Source: Verrucomicrobiota bacterium (GTDB lineage: Bacteria; Verrucomicrobiota; Verrucomicrobiia; Opitutales; Seribacteraceae). Taken from it: DNA of 6,271 nt. The position numbers were made by a program, and so were the translations under genes. The stretch covers positions 1 to 6,271 of the forward strand of contig JACNJI010000387.1 of the NCBI GenBank assembly GCA_014382645.1, read 5' to 3'. Under the pieces are notes generated by a model. That model saw nothing but the letters and a program-made list of their open reading frames with translations, had not been told where the DNA came from and ran no database searches. Below are positions 1 to 6,271 of this stretch, in pieces (the stretch's first letter is position 1; each line of letters opens with the position of its first letter).

Positions 1-1193
1 CGCATGAGCGTGAGAGAATCGTTAAGCCCATAACACACTCCTTCCAAAACGGCTCTCGTCAGGTGACTTTTGCCATGTCGCAGGCTCAAACCAATGAAGC
101 TTCCACGGGCATTAGGATCAGGATAAGGTGTTCGCTCACCCGACAGGTAAGGCAAGAAAAGTAAACCCTCGGATCCGGCAGGGGCTCCGGATGCCAATTG
201 GGTGAGTGCGTCGTAAGCATCAATACCACCGTTGGCTTCAGCAGCCATTTCCTCTCTTCCAAACTGGTTGCGATACCACTGGAAAGAACCAGCCGCTGAA
301 AGCATCACTCCCATGAGATGCCACTTGCCGGGAACGGCATGGCAAAAGGCATGAAGCTTACCCTCGGGCTCTACCCGGTACTCATCGCTGTGCGCAAAGA
401 CAACACCGCTGGTTCCCAAGGTGGCGGAAATGGTACCTGCCCCCACGATGCCGCAACCAACCGCTTGCGCCGCTTGATCTCCGCCTCCGGCAATAACCGG
501 CGTACCCTCCGGCAGGCCAGTGGCCTCAGCGCCGAACTTGGAGATTTTGGCAGAGGCCACGTCCGACTCAGTAACTTCGGGCATCCACGAAGACGGAATA
601 TCCATGGCCGCTAGCATCTCATGCGACCAACATCGATTCGCAACATCAAGTAACGAGGTACCGGAGGCGTCTGATACATCGGTAAAGAAATCCCCGGTCA
701 GCTTGTAGCGAACATAGTCCTTGGGAAGCAGAATTTTTGTAATCCTCGCATAAACCTCCGGCTCGTTTTCGCGAGTCCACACAATTTTCGGAGCAGTAAA
801 ACCAGGCAGGACGGGGTTACCGGTTAACTGGATAACCTTTTCCGCACCCACCTTCTCCGTGATGGCCTCGCATTGCTTTCCCGTACGCTGATCATTCCAC
901 ATGATGCAGGGTCTAAGAACCTCCCCCTTGCCATCCAAGGCAACCATCCCGTGCATCTGGCCCGTTAGCCCTACACCGAGAATGCTCGCAGGATCCACCT
1001 TGGTGAGCAGAGCTCGTATTGCCGTCACGGTGGCATCCCACCAGTCGGCGGGATCCGATTCCGCCCAGGAGGGTCTCGGCGTTTGAAAGTCGTATTCGGA
1101 AACAATGGTCTCGACCACCTCCCCGGATACGTCGATTAGAACCGCCTTGGTTGAGGAGGTTCCCACGTCTATTCCAATTAAATGAGAAGCCAT
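1..1193 (-). CDS. xylB: Xylulokinase (FGGY carbohydrate kinase), 3' end outside window
   Basis: Xylulokinase phosphorylates D-xylulose with ATP to xylulose 5-phosphate in the cytoplasm, the entry of xylose into the pentose phosphate pathway. I translated the minus strand from the ATG at 1193-1191; it stays open for 397 complete codons to the left edge. Visible features are the N-terminal phosphate-binding loop IGIDVGTSSTKAVL (residues 6-19), the xylulokinase-type GQMHG (78-82), and GGGDQAA with the likely catalytic Asp239, matching the catalytic Asp near 233 in E. coli XylB. Further on are LPYLSGERTP (about 347-356) and RAVLEGVCYGL (380-390). The family is about 480-500 residues, so roughly the last 90-100 are missing. 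The start gives the standard family N-terminus and has no obvious Shine-Dalgarno sequence. It is divergent from the small lipoprotein gene. GQMHG and the overall pattern favour xylulokinase over glycerol or gluconate kinase; exact substrate is inferred. Confidence 0.95.
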   Translation of the reverse strand, partial: MASHLIGIDVGTSSTKAVLIDVSGEVVETIVSEYDFQTPRPSWAESDPADWWDATVTAIRALLTKVDPASILGVGLTGQMHGMVALDGKGEVLRPCIMWNDQRTGKQCEAITEKVGAEKVIQLTGNPVLPGFTAPKIVWTRENEPEVYARITKILLPKDYVRYKLTGDFFTDVSDASGTSLLDVANRCWSHEMLAAMDIPSSWMPEVTESDVASAKISKFGAEATGLPEGTPVIAGGGDQAAQAVGCGIVGAGTISATLGTSGVVFAHSDEYRVEPEGKLHAFCHAVPGKWHLMGVMLSAAGSFQWYRNQFGREEMAAEANGGIDAYDALTQLASGAPAGSEGLLFLPYLSGERTPYPDPNARGSFIGLSLRHGKSHLTRAVLEGVCYGLNDSLTLM

Positions 1194-1300
1194 AGAATAA
1201 GAAGTTGTTAAAATCACCTAAAGAATGACTCGTGAGGAAAAAGTAAACGGAAAACCTTCCCGGATACCCGACACCCCCTTGGCAGTGTCCGCCTTTCCCC

Positions 1301-1330
1301 TTGACAAATTGCCCAAAACGTTGATTTTAT
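1301..1330 (+). promoter_or_regulatory. Sigma-70-like promoter for the small lipoprotein gene
   Basis: A perfect -35 hexamer TTGACA (1301-1306) is followed after 18 bases by TTTTAT (1325-1330), which matches the -10 consensus TATAAT at four of six positions. Transcription would start near 1337, giving a leader of about 68 bases before the ATG at 1405. The inverted repeat at 1309-1337 overlaps the spacer, the -10 and the expected start point. I saw no convincing promoter for the divergent xylulokinase gene in the rest of 1194-1404. Confidence 0.55.
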
Positions 1331-1337
1331 TGGGCAA
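1309..1337. repeat. Perfect inverted repeat over the promoter, candidate operator
   Basis: TTGCCCAA (1309-1316) and TTGGGCAA (1330-1337) are exact reverse complements, eight bases each, separated by 13 bases. The arms are 21 bases apart start to start, about two helical turns, so a dimeric regulator could contact both on one face of the DNA. One arm lies in the promoter spacer and the other starts at the last base of the -10 and reaches the predicted transcription start, a placement typical of repression. It sits between divergent genes and could control either or both. The regulator is unknown. Confidence 0.5.
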
Positions 1338-1389
1338 CAATCCACTTCTTCGGAAGCGGTTTTAGATAAACAAATATAAACCAAACATT

Positions 1390-1394
1390 AAGGA
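1390..1394 (+). promoter_or_regulatory. Ribosome binding site of the small lipoprotein gene
   Basis: AAGGA ends ten bases before the ATG at 1405. It is the only recognisable Shine-Dalgarno sequence at a start codon in this window. It supports translation of a reading frame short enough to be overlooked. Confidence 0.55.
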
Positions 1395-1404
1395 AACTGA
1401 CGTC

Positions 1405-1530
1405 ATGAAAAGCTTTCTGACCATCTTAAGTATCCTGTCTATCGCCCTCTTCGCTTCTTGCGGTGGTGGTGATGACACTGGAGGAGACGATGTTAACGGC
1501 AGTGCTGCCGATAGCAACGCTAGCGAGTAA
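1405..1530 (+). CDS. Small acidic lipoprotein, 41 residues, function unknown
   Basis: I do not recognise this protein as a named family. The product begins MKSFLTILSILSIALFASC: one Lys after Met, a hydrophobic core (residues 4-17), then a signal peptidase II-type site with Cys19 preceded by L-F-A-S. The -3 residue is Phe rather than the usual Leu, but the overall pattern is a lipoprotein signal. The mature part would be only about 23 residues, rich in Gly, Asp, Ser and Asn. It holds five Asp and one Glu and no Lys or Arg, so it is strongly acidic and probably unstructured. Residue +2 is Gly, not Asp, which under the E. coli rule would allow sorting to the outer membrane. An AAGGA ribosome site, an upstream promoter and a downstream terminator make it a self-contained transcription unit of about 260 bases. 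It could be a small envelope or stress lipoprotein; that is inference. Confidence 0.75.
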   Translation: MKSFLTILSILSIALFASCGGGDDTGGDDVNGSAADSNASE

Positions 1531-1565
1531 GCTCGCAAGTCTCTTTCGAAAAGGATTTACGAACG

Positions 1566-1597
1566 AAAAAAGACCGCCTCCGGGCGGTCTTTTTTTT
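1566..1597. terminator. Bidirectional intrinsic terminator between convergent genes
   Basis: AGACCGCC (1571-1578), a TCCG loop and GGCGGTCT (1583-1590) form a perfect eight-base GC-rich stem. It is flanked by an A run on the left (1566-1571) and a T run on the right (1590-1597). The hairpin therefore ends with a U tract whichever strand is transcribed. It lies 35 bases after the lipoprotein stop and about 25 bases after the ThuA-like gene's stop, so it can end both transcripts. Confidence 0.9.
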
Positions 1598-1621
1598 GTG
1601 CCTTAAGAAACAAGATGAAGC

Positions 1622-2503
1622 CTAGTTCGCGGACACCGAAACCGTTTTGTCCACAGAAGGAAATTCTTTCGACAAGGCTTGGGTAACCTTACCTGTGACA
1701 GCCCATTCAGTTCCTCGACGCAGAACGTCTTGGAAACCAACGCAGAGCATGGAATAGTCGGCATGCCCCATAGGTGTGTGGAAAACCCTGCCCTTCCCAT
1801 AGCTTATTGTCATGATAATTGGCTCGTGCCTTTTGCTTTTTGAGCTGTACGCCGTGGCGATGACCTCAACCTTATCCGCAGGACCTCGCAGAGAGTCATA
1901 TAGCTCATCTTTGGCGTGCTTCCACTCGGCGGGCATGCCCTTCACGATGGGATGATCCTTTTGTCGGAGTTTTACTGTAAACTCGTGCTGCGCTCCATGA
2001 CTACCCCCATGACCGGGACGAGGATCGCGCACAAGCTTATTGGAGTCGTCAAAATATAAATATGGACCGTTCTTCTCGGTGCGCCCTCCCCAGCCACCCA
2101 AACCAATCATGCGATTGTACTCCAACCAACCTGAAAAAGAATTATTGGCGGCATGGACAACGACAAAGGCTCCTCCACCCTTAACGTAATCCTCGAGGGA
2201 CTTCTGCAGGGGATCAGGCCAAGATTGCCCGTTGTAGTTGCTAAGAGTAACGTCAAAAGATCCGAATTTCGGATTCCACTTAGCCCAGTCATCCTTAGAC
2301 CCATTTCTAGCAGGACTAGTGGATACGGTAACGGAAAAACGACCGGAGCTTTCGAGGGCTTTTTTAAGCACAGGCGTAGTCGCCTTCCAATTGTGATTGT
2401 TTTGCCCGTCGATCAAAAGAACCTTTATGGATTCGGCCGAAAGGAAGGAATTGATAAAACCGGAGAAAGAAAGAACTATTAAAAAGCGTAAGGCATTTTT
2501 CAT
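1622..2503 (-). CDS. Exported ThuA-like domain protein
   Basis: This 293-residue protein has an N-terminal signal peptide (hydrophobic residues 5-21, probable cleavage after LSA at 21-23). A ThuA-like domain, which has a class I glutamine-amidotransferase-like fold, spans about 26-271. Characteristic stretches are VLLIDGQNNHNW (28-39), the GGGAFVVVHAANNSF core (109-123), GGWGG (136-140), GRVFHTPMGHAD (238-249) and TEWAVTGK (265-272). ThuA proteins are tied to trehalose and keto-sugar metabolism, but most exported members are uncharacterised. No cysteine occupies the GGGAFVVVHAA segment where amidotransferases place their nucleophile; the only Cys is 254. A glutaminase role is therefore unlikely, while the His residues could bind metal or sugar. 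The ATG is chosen because it gives a complete signal peptide; no Shine-Dalgarno sequence precedes it. A 150-base gap separates it from the vWA gene upstream, so it may have its own promoter. Confidence 0.88.
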   Translation of the reverse strand: MKNALRFLIVLSFSGFINSFLSAESIKVLLIDGQNNHNWKATTPVLKKALESSGRFSVTVSTSPARNGSKDDWAKWNPKFGSFDVTLSNYNGQSWPDPLQKSLEDYVKGGGAFVVVHAANNSFSGWLEYNRMIGLGGWGGRTEKNGPYLYFDDSNKLVRDPRPGHGGSHGAQHEFTVKLRQKDHPIVKGMPAEWKHAKDELYDSLRGPADKVEVIATAYSSKSKRHEPIIMTISYGKGRVFHTPMGHADYSMLCVGFQDVLRRGTEWAVTGKVTQALSKEFPSVDKTVSVSAN

Positions 2504-2574
2504 GGTTTGGTTTATTCTAGATTAAAATGAGTAGTAAAGATGAGAACCGAGTTGGCCAAAAAGCAAATCATAAA

Positions 2575-2588
2575 GATTGAATTCAATC
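2575..2588. repeat. 14-base perfect palindrome upstream of the ThuA-like gene
   Basis: GATTGAATTCAATC reads the same on both strands. It lies in the 150-base gap between the vWA gene and the ThuA-like gene, about 72 bases before the latter's ATG. It could be an operator for a dimeric regulator. AT-rich palindromes of this size can also occur by chance. There is no following T run, so it does not look like a terminator. Confidence 0.35.
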
Positions 2589-2653
2589 AAATGACCGAAG
2601 GGACTCCCTTGCTGGTTTGAGGAAAAGTTGGTAGGAAGAAAACGGAGAGTAAA

Positions 2654-3778
2654 CTACCCTTTGCCTTTCTTTTTTCCGATCATGGCCTTCTTTTTTGCAG
2701 GAATGGCCTTTTCCATCTTCTGGATTGCTGCCATGTCGACGAACTTGCTCTTGCCTCCGGTCATTGCGGCAATTTCTTGCAACGGTTTTTTGGCCCCGGC
2801 AGGTGCGCCATAACCTATAGTGTAAATTTTAGTGCGACCTTTCCTGGCCTTTATAATATCCATTCCTTGGAGCTTGGGATTGGAATTACCATCGGTCATA
2901 AAATAGATGATGTCGGGCTTGGGGTTCAGGTAAAAAGCCCACTCAAAGGAATTGTTCCAGACCGTACCGTAAGTCAGAGGAGTTTCCCAAACGGCTTCGG
3001 TCAATTTTTTTTTGGTAGAAGGAGTTACAGGAATCCATTTCGGTCTGCTTGGAGTAAATCCAGCAACCGGCGCCCAACCGGCGCCATTTGTCCCTTTCCA
3101 TTTTTTGTGCAAGACATTGGCGTTTTCACCAGCCAACCAAGTGGGACCGGAAAAGAACATTACGCACACGGAACCGACCGCGGGCAACTTATCGATAGCT
3201 GTAGAAAGCTCGTCGCGCATGACTAAGTCGCGACCACGCATCGAAGCTGAATAATCGATAATGAAACAAATCTTGTTTGCTCTCGACTTCATTCCCATAA
3301 AGGTGGAGGCAAAAGCCTTGTCCAAAGCCGACATATCAACTTTAACACGAACATCGCCCACATCGCCCATCGGGCTAATGGCAATGGAAGGATTGATCTC
3401 AAGCGCCTTTATATCAATATCCGGCGCTGCAATATCAGAAATAGCTTTAGCTTGAAAGTTAAAGGATTTTGAGGATTTGGCAGCTTTTTGACGCTGCATA
3501 AGTTTAACCTTTTGCTGCTGCTGCTTCTTCTGTTTGGGTGCGGGCGTGGCATCAGAGAAATCAGACATGCCATCTCCCTCGGGAGCTGTCCAAATGATGA
3601 GATTCCAAAAGCAAACGAGAAACAAAACCATGAGAAAAAGAGAAATCAACATGCTGTTGAGCAAGCGGTACTCACGCATGTATTTCTGCAAAGGAGTCTC
3701 AAGATGGTGAGCCTCAGAGGAGACTTCCTCCGAATCAATAATTTCTTCTACCAATTCAGTATCTGCAGGTTGATCCAT
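2654..3778 (-). CDS. Membrane-anchored von Willebrand factor A domain protein
   Basis: This 374-residue protein has an acidic N-terminal segment (1-29), a basic stretch QKYMREYR (31-38) and one strongly hydrophobic membrane segment (about 42-63). A Lys/Gln-rich linker follows (82-104, with four Gln in a row), then a vWA domain from about 168 to 355. The metal-ion-dependent adhesion motif is intact as DYSAS (Asp175, Ser177, Ser179), with a probable threonine motif in PLTYGT (267-272) and MTDG (294-297) at the third metal-binding loop. By the positive-inside rule the N-terminus is cytoplasmic and the vWA domain faces the periplasm. The C-terminus is a basic tail with about ten Lys in the last 15 residues. 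vWA domains bind protein partners through a divalent cation. The gene lies 36 bases after the DUF1501 gene and is probably cotranscribed with it, which suggests a partner in the same envelope system. No ribosome site is evident. Specific function unknown. Confidence 0.9.
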   Translation of the reverse strand: MDQPADTELVEEIIDSEEVSSEAHHLETPLQKYMREYRLLNSMLISLFLMVLFLVCFWNLIIWTAPEGDGMSDFSDATPAPKQKKQQQQKVKLMQRQKAAKSSKSFNFQAKAISDIAAPDIDIKALEINPSIAISPMGDVGDVRVKVDMSALDKAFASTFMGMKSRANKICFIIDYSASMRGRDLVMRDELSTAIDKLPAVGSVCVMFFSGPTWLAGENANVLHKKWKGTNGAGWAPVAGFTPSRPKWIPVTPSTKKKLTEAVWETPLTYGTVWNNSFEWAFYLNPKPDIIYFMTDGNSNPKLQGMDIIKARKGRTKIYTIGYGAPAGAKKPLQEIAAMTGGKSKFVDMAAIQKMEKAIPAKKKAMIGKKKGKG

Positions 3779-3814
3779 GACTTGACTAGAGCATATAACC
3801 CTAATTCATAAAAA

Positions 3815-5275
3815 CTATGAAATTATGTCCTTGATGACATGCCCGTGAACGTCAGTCAACCGCATATCACGACCGCCATATCGGAAGGTGGATCGCTCGT
3901 GGTCTAGACCTAGCAAATGAAGCATGGTCGCATGCAAGTCGTGAATCTCGAGCTTGTTTTCCACCACGTGATAGCCAAACTCATCCGTTGCGCCATAAGT
4001 CGTTCCACCTTTTACACCACCACCGGCCATCCAAAGTGAAAAGCCCCAAGGGTGATGGTCCCGCCCATCACCCCCTTGGGCGAAAGGAGTGCGACCAAAC
4101 TCGCCTGTCCATACAACGAGGGTCTCCTCAAGCAACCCCCGTTGCTTAAGATCCTTAAGTAAGGTGCCAATCGGTTGATCTACGGAACGGGCGTTTTTCG
4201 TATGTCCATCCTTCAATTTGCCATGCTGGTCCCAACGGTCTCCCGATCCACCAGGGCAAGTCAGTTCAATAAACCGTACCCCGCGTTCGACCAAACGCCT
4301 AGCAGTCATGCAAGAACGAGCAAAAGTCTTGGTACCATTCCAGCTATGATTAAATCCATAAGCTTCCTTGAGGTATTCGGGTTCGTCCGAAAGGTCCATT
4401 AGCTCGGGAACCTCCAATTGCATTCGGTAGGCTAGTTCATGATTGGAAATGGCCGACTCCAAAGCGTCATGTTCGCCGGCACGTTTCAAGTTTTCAGAAT
4501 CCAGTTTGCGCATGAAGTTCAATTTAGCCCGCTGGTGAGCATCACTAGGATCACTCATCTTGACATTGGAGACAGGAGGGTTTGACGCACGGAAGACACT
4601 GCCCTGATAAGCGGCCGGAAGATAACCGGCATTAAAGTTGTCCAATCCACCCGGCGGAACCAGTCCCCCGTTCACCACCACGAAACCCGGCAAATCCTGA
4701 TTTTCGCTGCCCAAACCATATCCAGCCCAAGCTCCCATGCTGGGTCGACCCTGCAGACCATTCCCGGTGTGAAGAAAATAATTCGCATTTGTATGTTCGG
4801 AAAAATTAGAAGTCATCGAACGAATTACACAAATGTCATCGGCGCATGATCCGATGTGAGGAAACAAATCACTTACGGGCAAGCCGCTCTTACCATAATT
4901 TTTAAATTCCCAATGACTCTTCAACACCTTGCCAATGCTGTTGAATTGGGTCGGTTGGACATCCATAAGCTTTCTCGGATCCTGCCCGTGAAATTTTTCG
5001 AGCATGGGCTTGGGGTCGAAGGAATCGACGTGCGACACCCCTCCGTCCATGTAAAGAAAGATGACGCTTTTGGCCCGAGCCGGAAAATGTGGGCGGCGGG
5101 GCGTCAGCGGATTGAAGGCGGAATGGCGATCTTTACCCGAAGAATCAAGCCCGGCAAAGGACTTGTCATGCAACAAGGCGGAAAAGGCCATCGCCCCAAA
5201 GCCCATTCCGCAATTTTTCAACATGCTCCGTCGCGTCGTAGGAGCTCCTCGAAATTTTCCGCAATGATGATTCAT
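3815..5275 (-). CDS. DUF1501 family protein (alkaline phosphatase/sulfatase-like fold)
   Basis: This 486-residue protein starts with a twin-arginine signal: TRRSMLK at 14-20, a hydrophobic stretch at 23-35 and probable cleavage near Ala41. Export would thus be in the folded state. The DUF1501 domain fills the rest. SVIFLYMDGGVSHVDSFDPK (70-89) holds the first metal-site region with Asp77. Others are SMGAWAGYGLG (179-189), VVVNGG (199-204), RWDQHGKLKDGH (347-358), EFGRTPF (392-398), GRDHHPWGFS (404-413) and HDLHATMLHLLG (445-456). The late Asp/His motifs resemble the metal-binding ends of the alkaline phosphatase superfamily. The canonical sulfatase C/S-x-P-x-R formylglycine motif is not seen, so a sulfatase activity is not supported. 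Length is normal for the family. It follows the DUF1553 gene by 22 bases, a recurrent pairing in planctomycetes and verrucomicrobia. Substrate and reaction are unknown. Confidence 0.93.
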   Translation of the reverse strand: MNHHCGKFRGAPTTRRSMLKNCGMGFGAMAFSALLHDKSFAGLDSSGKDRHSAFNPLTPRRPHFPARAKSVIFLYMDGGVSHVDSFDPKPMLEKFHGQDPRKLMDVQPTQFNSIGKVLKSHWEFKNYGKSGLPVSDLFPHIGSCADDICVIRSMTSNFSEHTNANYFLHTGNGLQGRPSMGAWAGYGLGSENQDLPGFVVVNGGLVPPGGLDNFNAGYLPAAYQGSVFRASNPPVSNVKMSDPSDAHQRAKLNFMRKLDSENLKRAGEHDALESAISNHELAYRMQLEVPELMDLSDEPEYLKEAYGFNHSWNGTKTFARSCMTARRLVERGVRFIELTCPGGSGDRWDQHGKLKDGHTKNARSVDQPIGTLLKDLKQRGLLEETLVVWTGEFGRTPFAQGGDGRDHHPWGFSLWMAGGGVKGGTTYGATDEFGYHVVENKLEIHDLHATMLHLLGLDHERSTFRYGGRDMRLTDVHGHVIKDIIS

Positions 5276-5297
5276 GATATGATATATGACTGTCTCT

Positions 5298-6271
5298 TTA
5301 ATTCAAAAAGATGAATTCCTTAGTATTGATTATGGCGTGAGCCAAATCCTTCCATGGTAACTCATGATCCTCAGCAACGCCATGAAGCTTAGCCTGTTCG
5401 ACAATAAAAGCTCTCGATGCATTCATCTCGAACTCGCTGGGTGGGCGAGCAAAAGCAGATTCGTAAAGAAAGCTGATGCGCTCCCGAACATCGCTAAACT
5501 GCGAGATTATTTTTTTTCCCCAGAGAGTAGCTTGCCCCACGACAAAAGGATCATTCATCAGGATGAGGGCCTGCGAAGGCACGTTTGAGTTCGTGCGACG
5601 CCCCACGGCGTTGAACGGAGAAGGAGTATCGAACGCCAACATGAAGGGGGAAAGAAAATTTCGGCGCACGGAGACATACACACTACGTCTCCCATTGCCA
5701 TCGAGCGGGCCTGCTCCGGGTCTTCCTCTACCCTCCATGAAAGCCGTTAAGTACGTAGCTACTGATTTGCCGTACATCTTTTCATCAAGCCTACCCGAAA
5801 CAAAAAGCAAGGCATCTCGAATGGACTCTGATTGCAATCGACGTAAATTGGCTCGATGCCACAGGGCATTCGAGGGATCCTTACTTTCTCCGGGGCCCTT
5901 TGCCTCGCTACACATTTGATAGGTTCGGCTAATGATGATCTCCTTGATCATTGCCTTCACGGACCATTTGTTATCAACAAGCCGCCCAGCCAAGTGATCG
6001 AGCAAATCCGGATGAGTAGGTCGTTGGCCCAAAACCCCGAAGTCATCGGTGGACGGAACGATACCACGGCCGAACAAGTGGTGCCACAAACGGTTAACCA
6101 ATACGCGGGAGACAAAAGGATTACGTTTTGGGTCGGTGATTTGCCGGGCTAATTCAAGTCGTCCGCTACCTGCTTCAGGAGCAGGTCTCTCTACGCCGCC
6201 CAATGCCTCGAGAAACCGACGGGGAACCTCATCTCCCAGGCTTCGATGATTGCCCCGTAAAAAGACGTATT
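5298..6271 (-). CDS. DUF1553 (PSD1-type) protein, C-terminal part; 5' end outside window
   Basis: The frame is open from the right edge, giving 323 residues before the TAA at 5300-5298. The TTG at 6203 could be taken as a start, but the 22 codons before it continue the family sequence: YVFLRGN, then GDEVPRRFLEALGG (6269 to about 6198). The true start is therefore beyond the window. Visible DUF1553 signatures, numbered within the fragment, are NRLWHHLFGRG (59-69), RPTHPDLLDHLA (83-94), RRLQSESIRDALL (143-155), RRSVYVSVRRN (194-204), VPSQALILMNDPF (230-242) and INTKEFIFLN at the C-terminus. Full-length members are commonly 700-1000 residues, with a DUF1549 domain and often a haem-binding cytochrome c-like domain before this part; neither can be seen here. 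It is the first visible gene of the run leading to DUF1501 and vWA. Function of the family is not established. Confidence 0.93.
   Translation of the reverse strand, partial: YVFLRGNHRSLGDEVPRRFLEALGGVERPAPEAGSGRLELARQITDPKRNPFVSRVLVNRLWHHLFGRGIVPSTDDFGVLGQRPTHPDLLDHLAGRLVDNKWSVKAMIKEIIISRTYQMCSEAKGPGESKDPSNALWHRANLRRLQSESIRDALLFVSGRLDEKMYGKSVATYLTAFMEGRGRPGAGPLDGNGRRSVYVSVRRNFLSPFMLAFDTPSPFNAVGRRTNSNVPSQALILMNDPFVVGQATLWGKKIISQFSDVRERISFLYESAFARPPSEFEMNASRAFIVEQAKLHGVAEDHELPWKDLAHAIINTKEFIFLN

Noticed and set aside
318..1086. Plus-strand open frames of 61-98 codons within 318-1086
   Set aside because: They lie opposite the xylulokinase gene, whose minus-strand frame is continuous and carries the family motifs.
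2514..2519. TAGAAT on the minus strand as a -10 box for the ThuA-like gene
   Set aside because: It matches the consensus well but lies only ten bases from the ATG, and the expected -35 position has no recognisable hexamer.
2552..2559. TTGGCCAA, one mismatch from an arm of the 1309-1337 repeat
   Set aside because: An eight-base palindrome without a second arm is too short to claim a shared operator.
2598..2610. AAGGG-ACT-CCCTT hairpin between the vWA and ThuA-like genes
   Set aside because: The five-base stem has no following T run on the minus strand, so it is not supported as a terminator.
2777..3226. Plus-strand open frame of 149 codons
   Set aside because: It is opposite the vWA domain coding region; the product shows no signal or domain, and the minus-strand protein is clearly real.
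4856..5314. Plus-strand open frame of 152 codons, and a similar one at 5476-5919
   Set aside because: They are antisense to conserved parts of the DUF1501 and DUF1553 genes, with compositionally odd products lacking recognisable motifs.

Overview
The window looks like chromosome from a Planctomycetota- or Verrucomicrobiota-type bacterium. The reason is the pairing of a DUF1553-type protein with a DUF1501 protein, together with a secreted ThuA-like protein; these families are abundant in those phyla. That placement is inference from family distribution, not from any rRNA or marker gene. Base composition appears intermediate by eye. There are no tRNA or rRNA genes, insertion sequences, CRISPR arrays or phage genes.

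Layout, left to right. Bases 1-1193 (minus strand) hold most of a xylulokinase gene, cut by the left edge. A 211-base divergent intergenic region follows. It carries a good plus-strand promoter overlapped by a perfect inverted repeat. The promoter serves a 41-codon lipoprotein gene (1405-1530), the only plus-strand gene recognised here. A strong bidirectional hairpin terminator at 1566-1597 separates it from a convergent minus-strand gene for an exported ThuA-like protein (1622-2503). A 150-base gap with a 14-base perfect palindrome comes next. The right half is a close-packed minus-strand run, transcribed from right to left: a DUF1553 protein (5298-6271, its 5' part outside the window), a DUF1501 protein with a twin-arginine signal (3815-5275), and a membrane-anchored von Willebrand factor A protein (2654-3778). 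The gaps between them are 22 and 36 bases, which suggests one operon.

How the genes may work together. The DUF1553 and DUF1501 proteins are a recurrent pair with no settled biochemical role. Here they are followed by a vWA protein predicted to face the periplasm with an intact metal-binding motif, so the three may form an envelope-associated assembly. Xylulokinase feeds xylulose into the pentose phosphate pathway. ThuA-like proteins are linked to sugar (trehalose and keto-sugar) metabolism. The wider setting is therefore compatible with carbohydrate use, but nothing in the sequence ties xylulokinase to the three-gene operon. The least explained piece is the small acidic lipoprotein with its own promoter, candidate operator and terminator.
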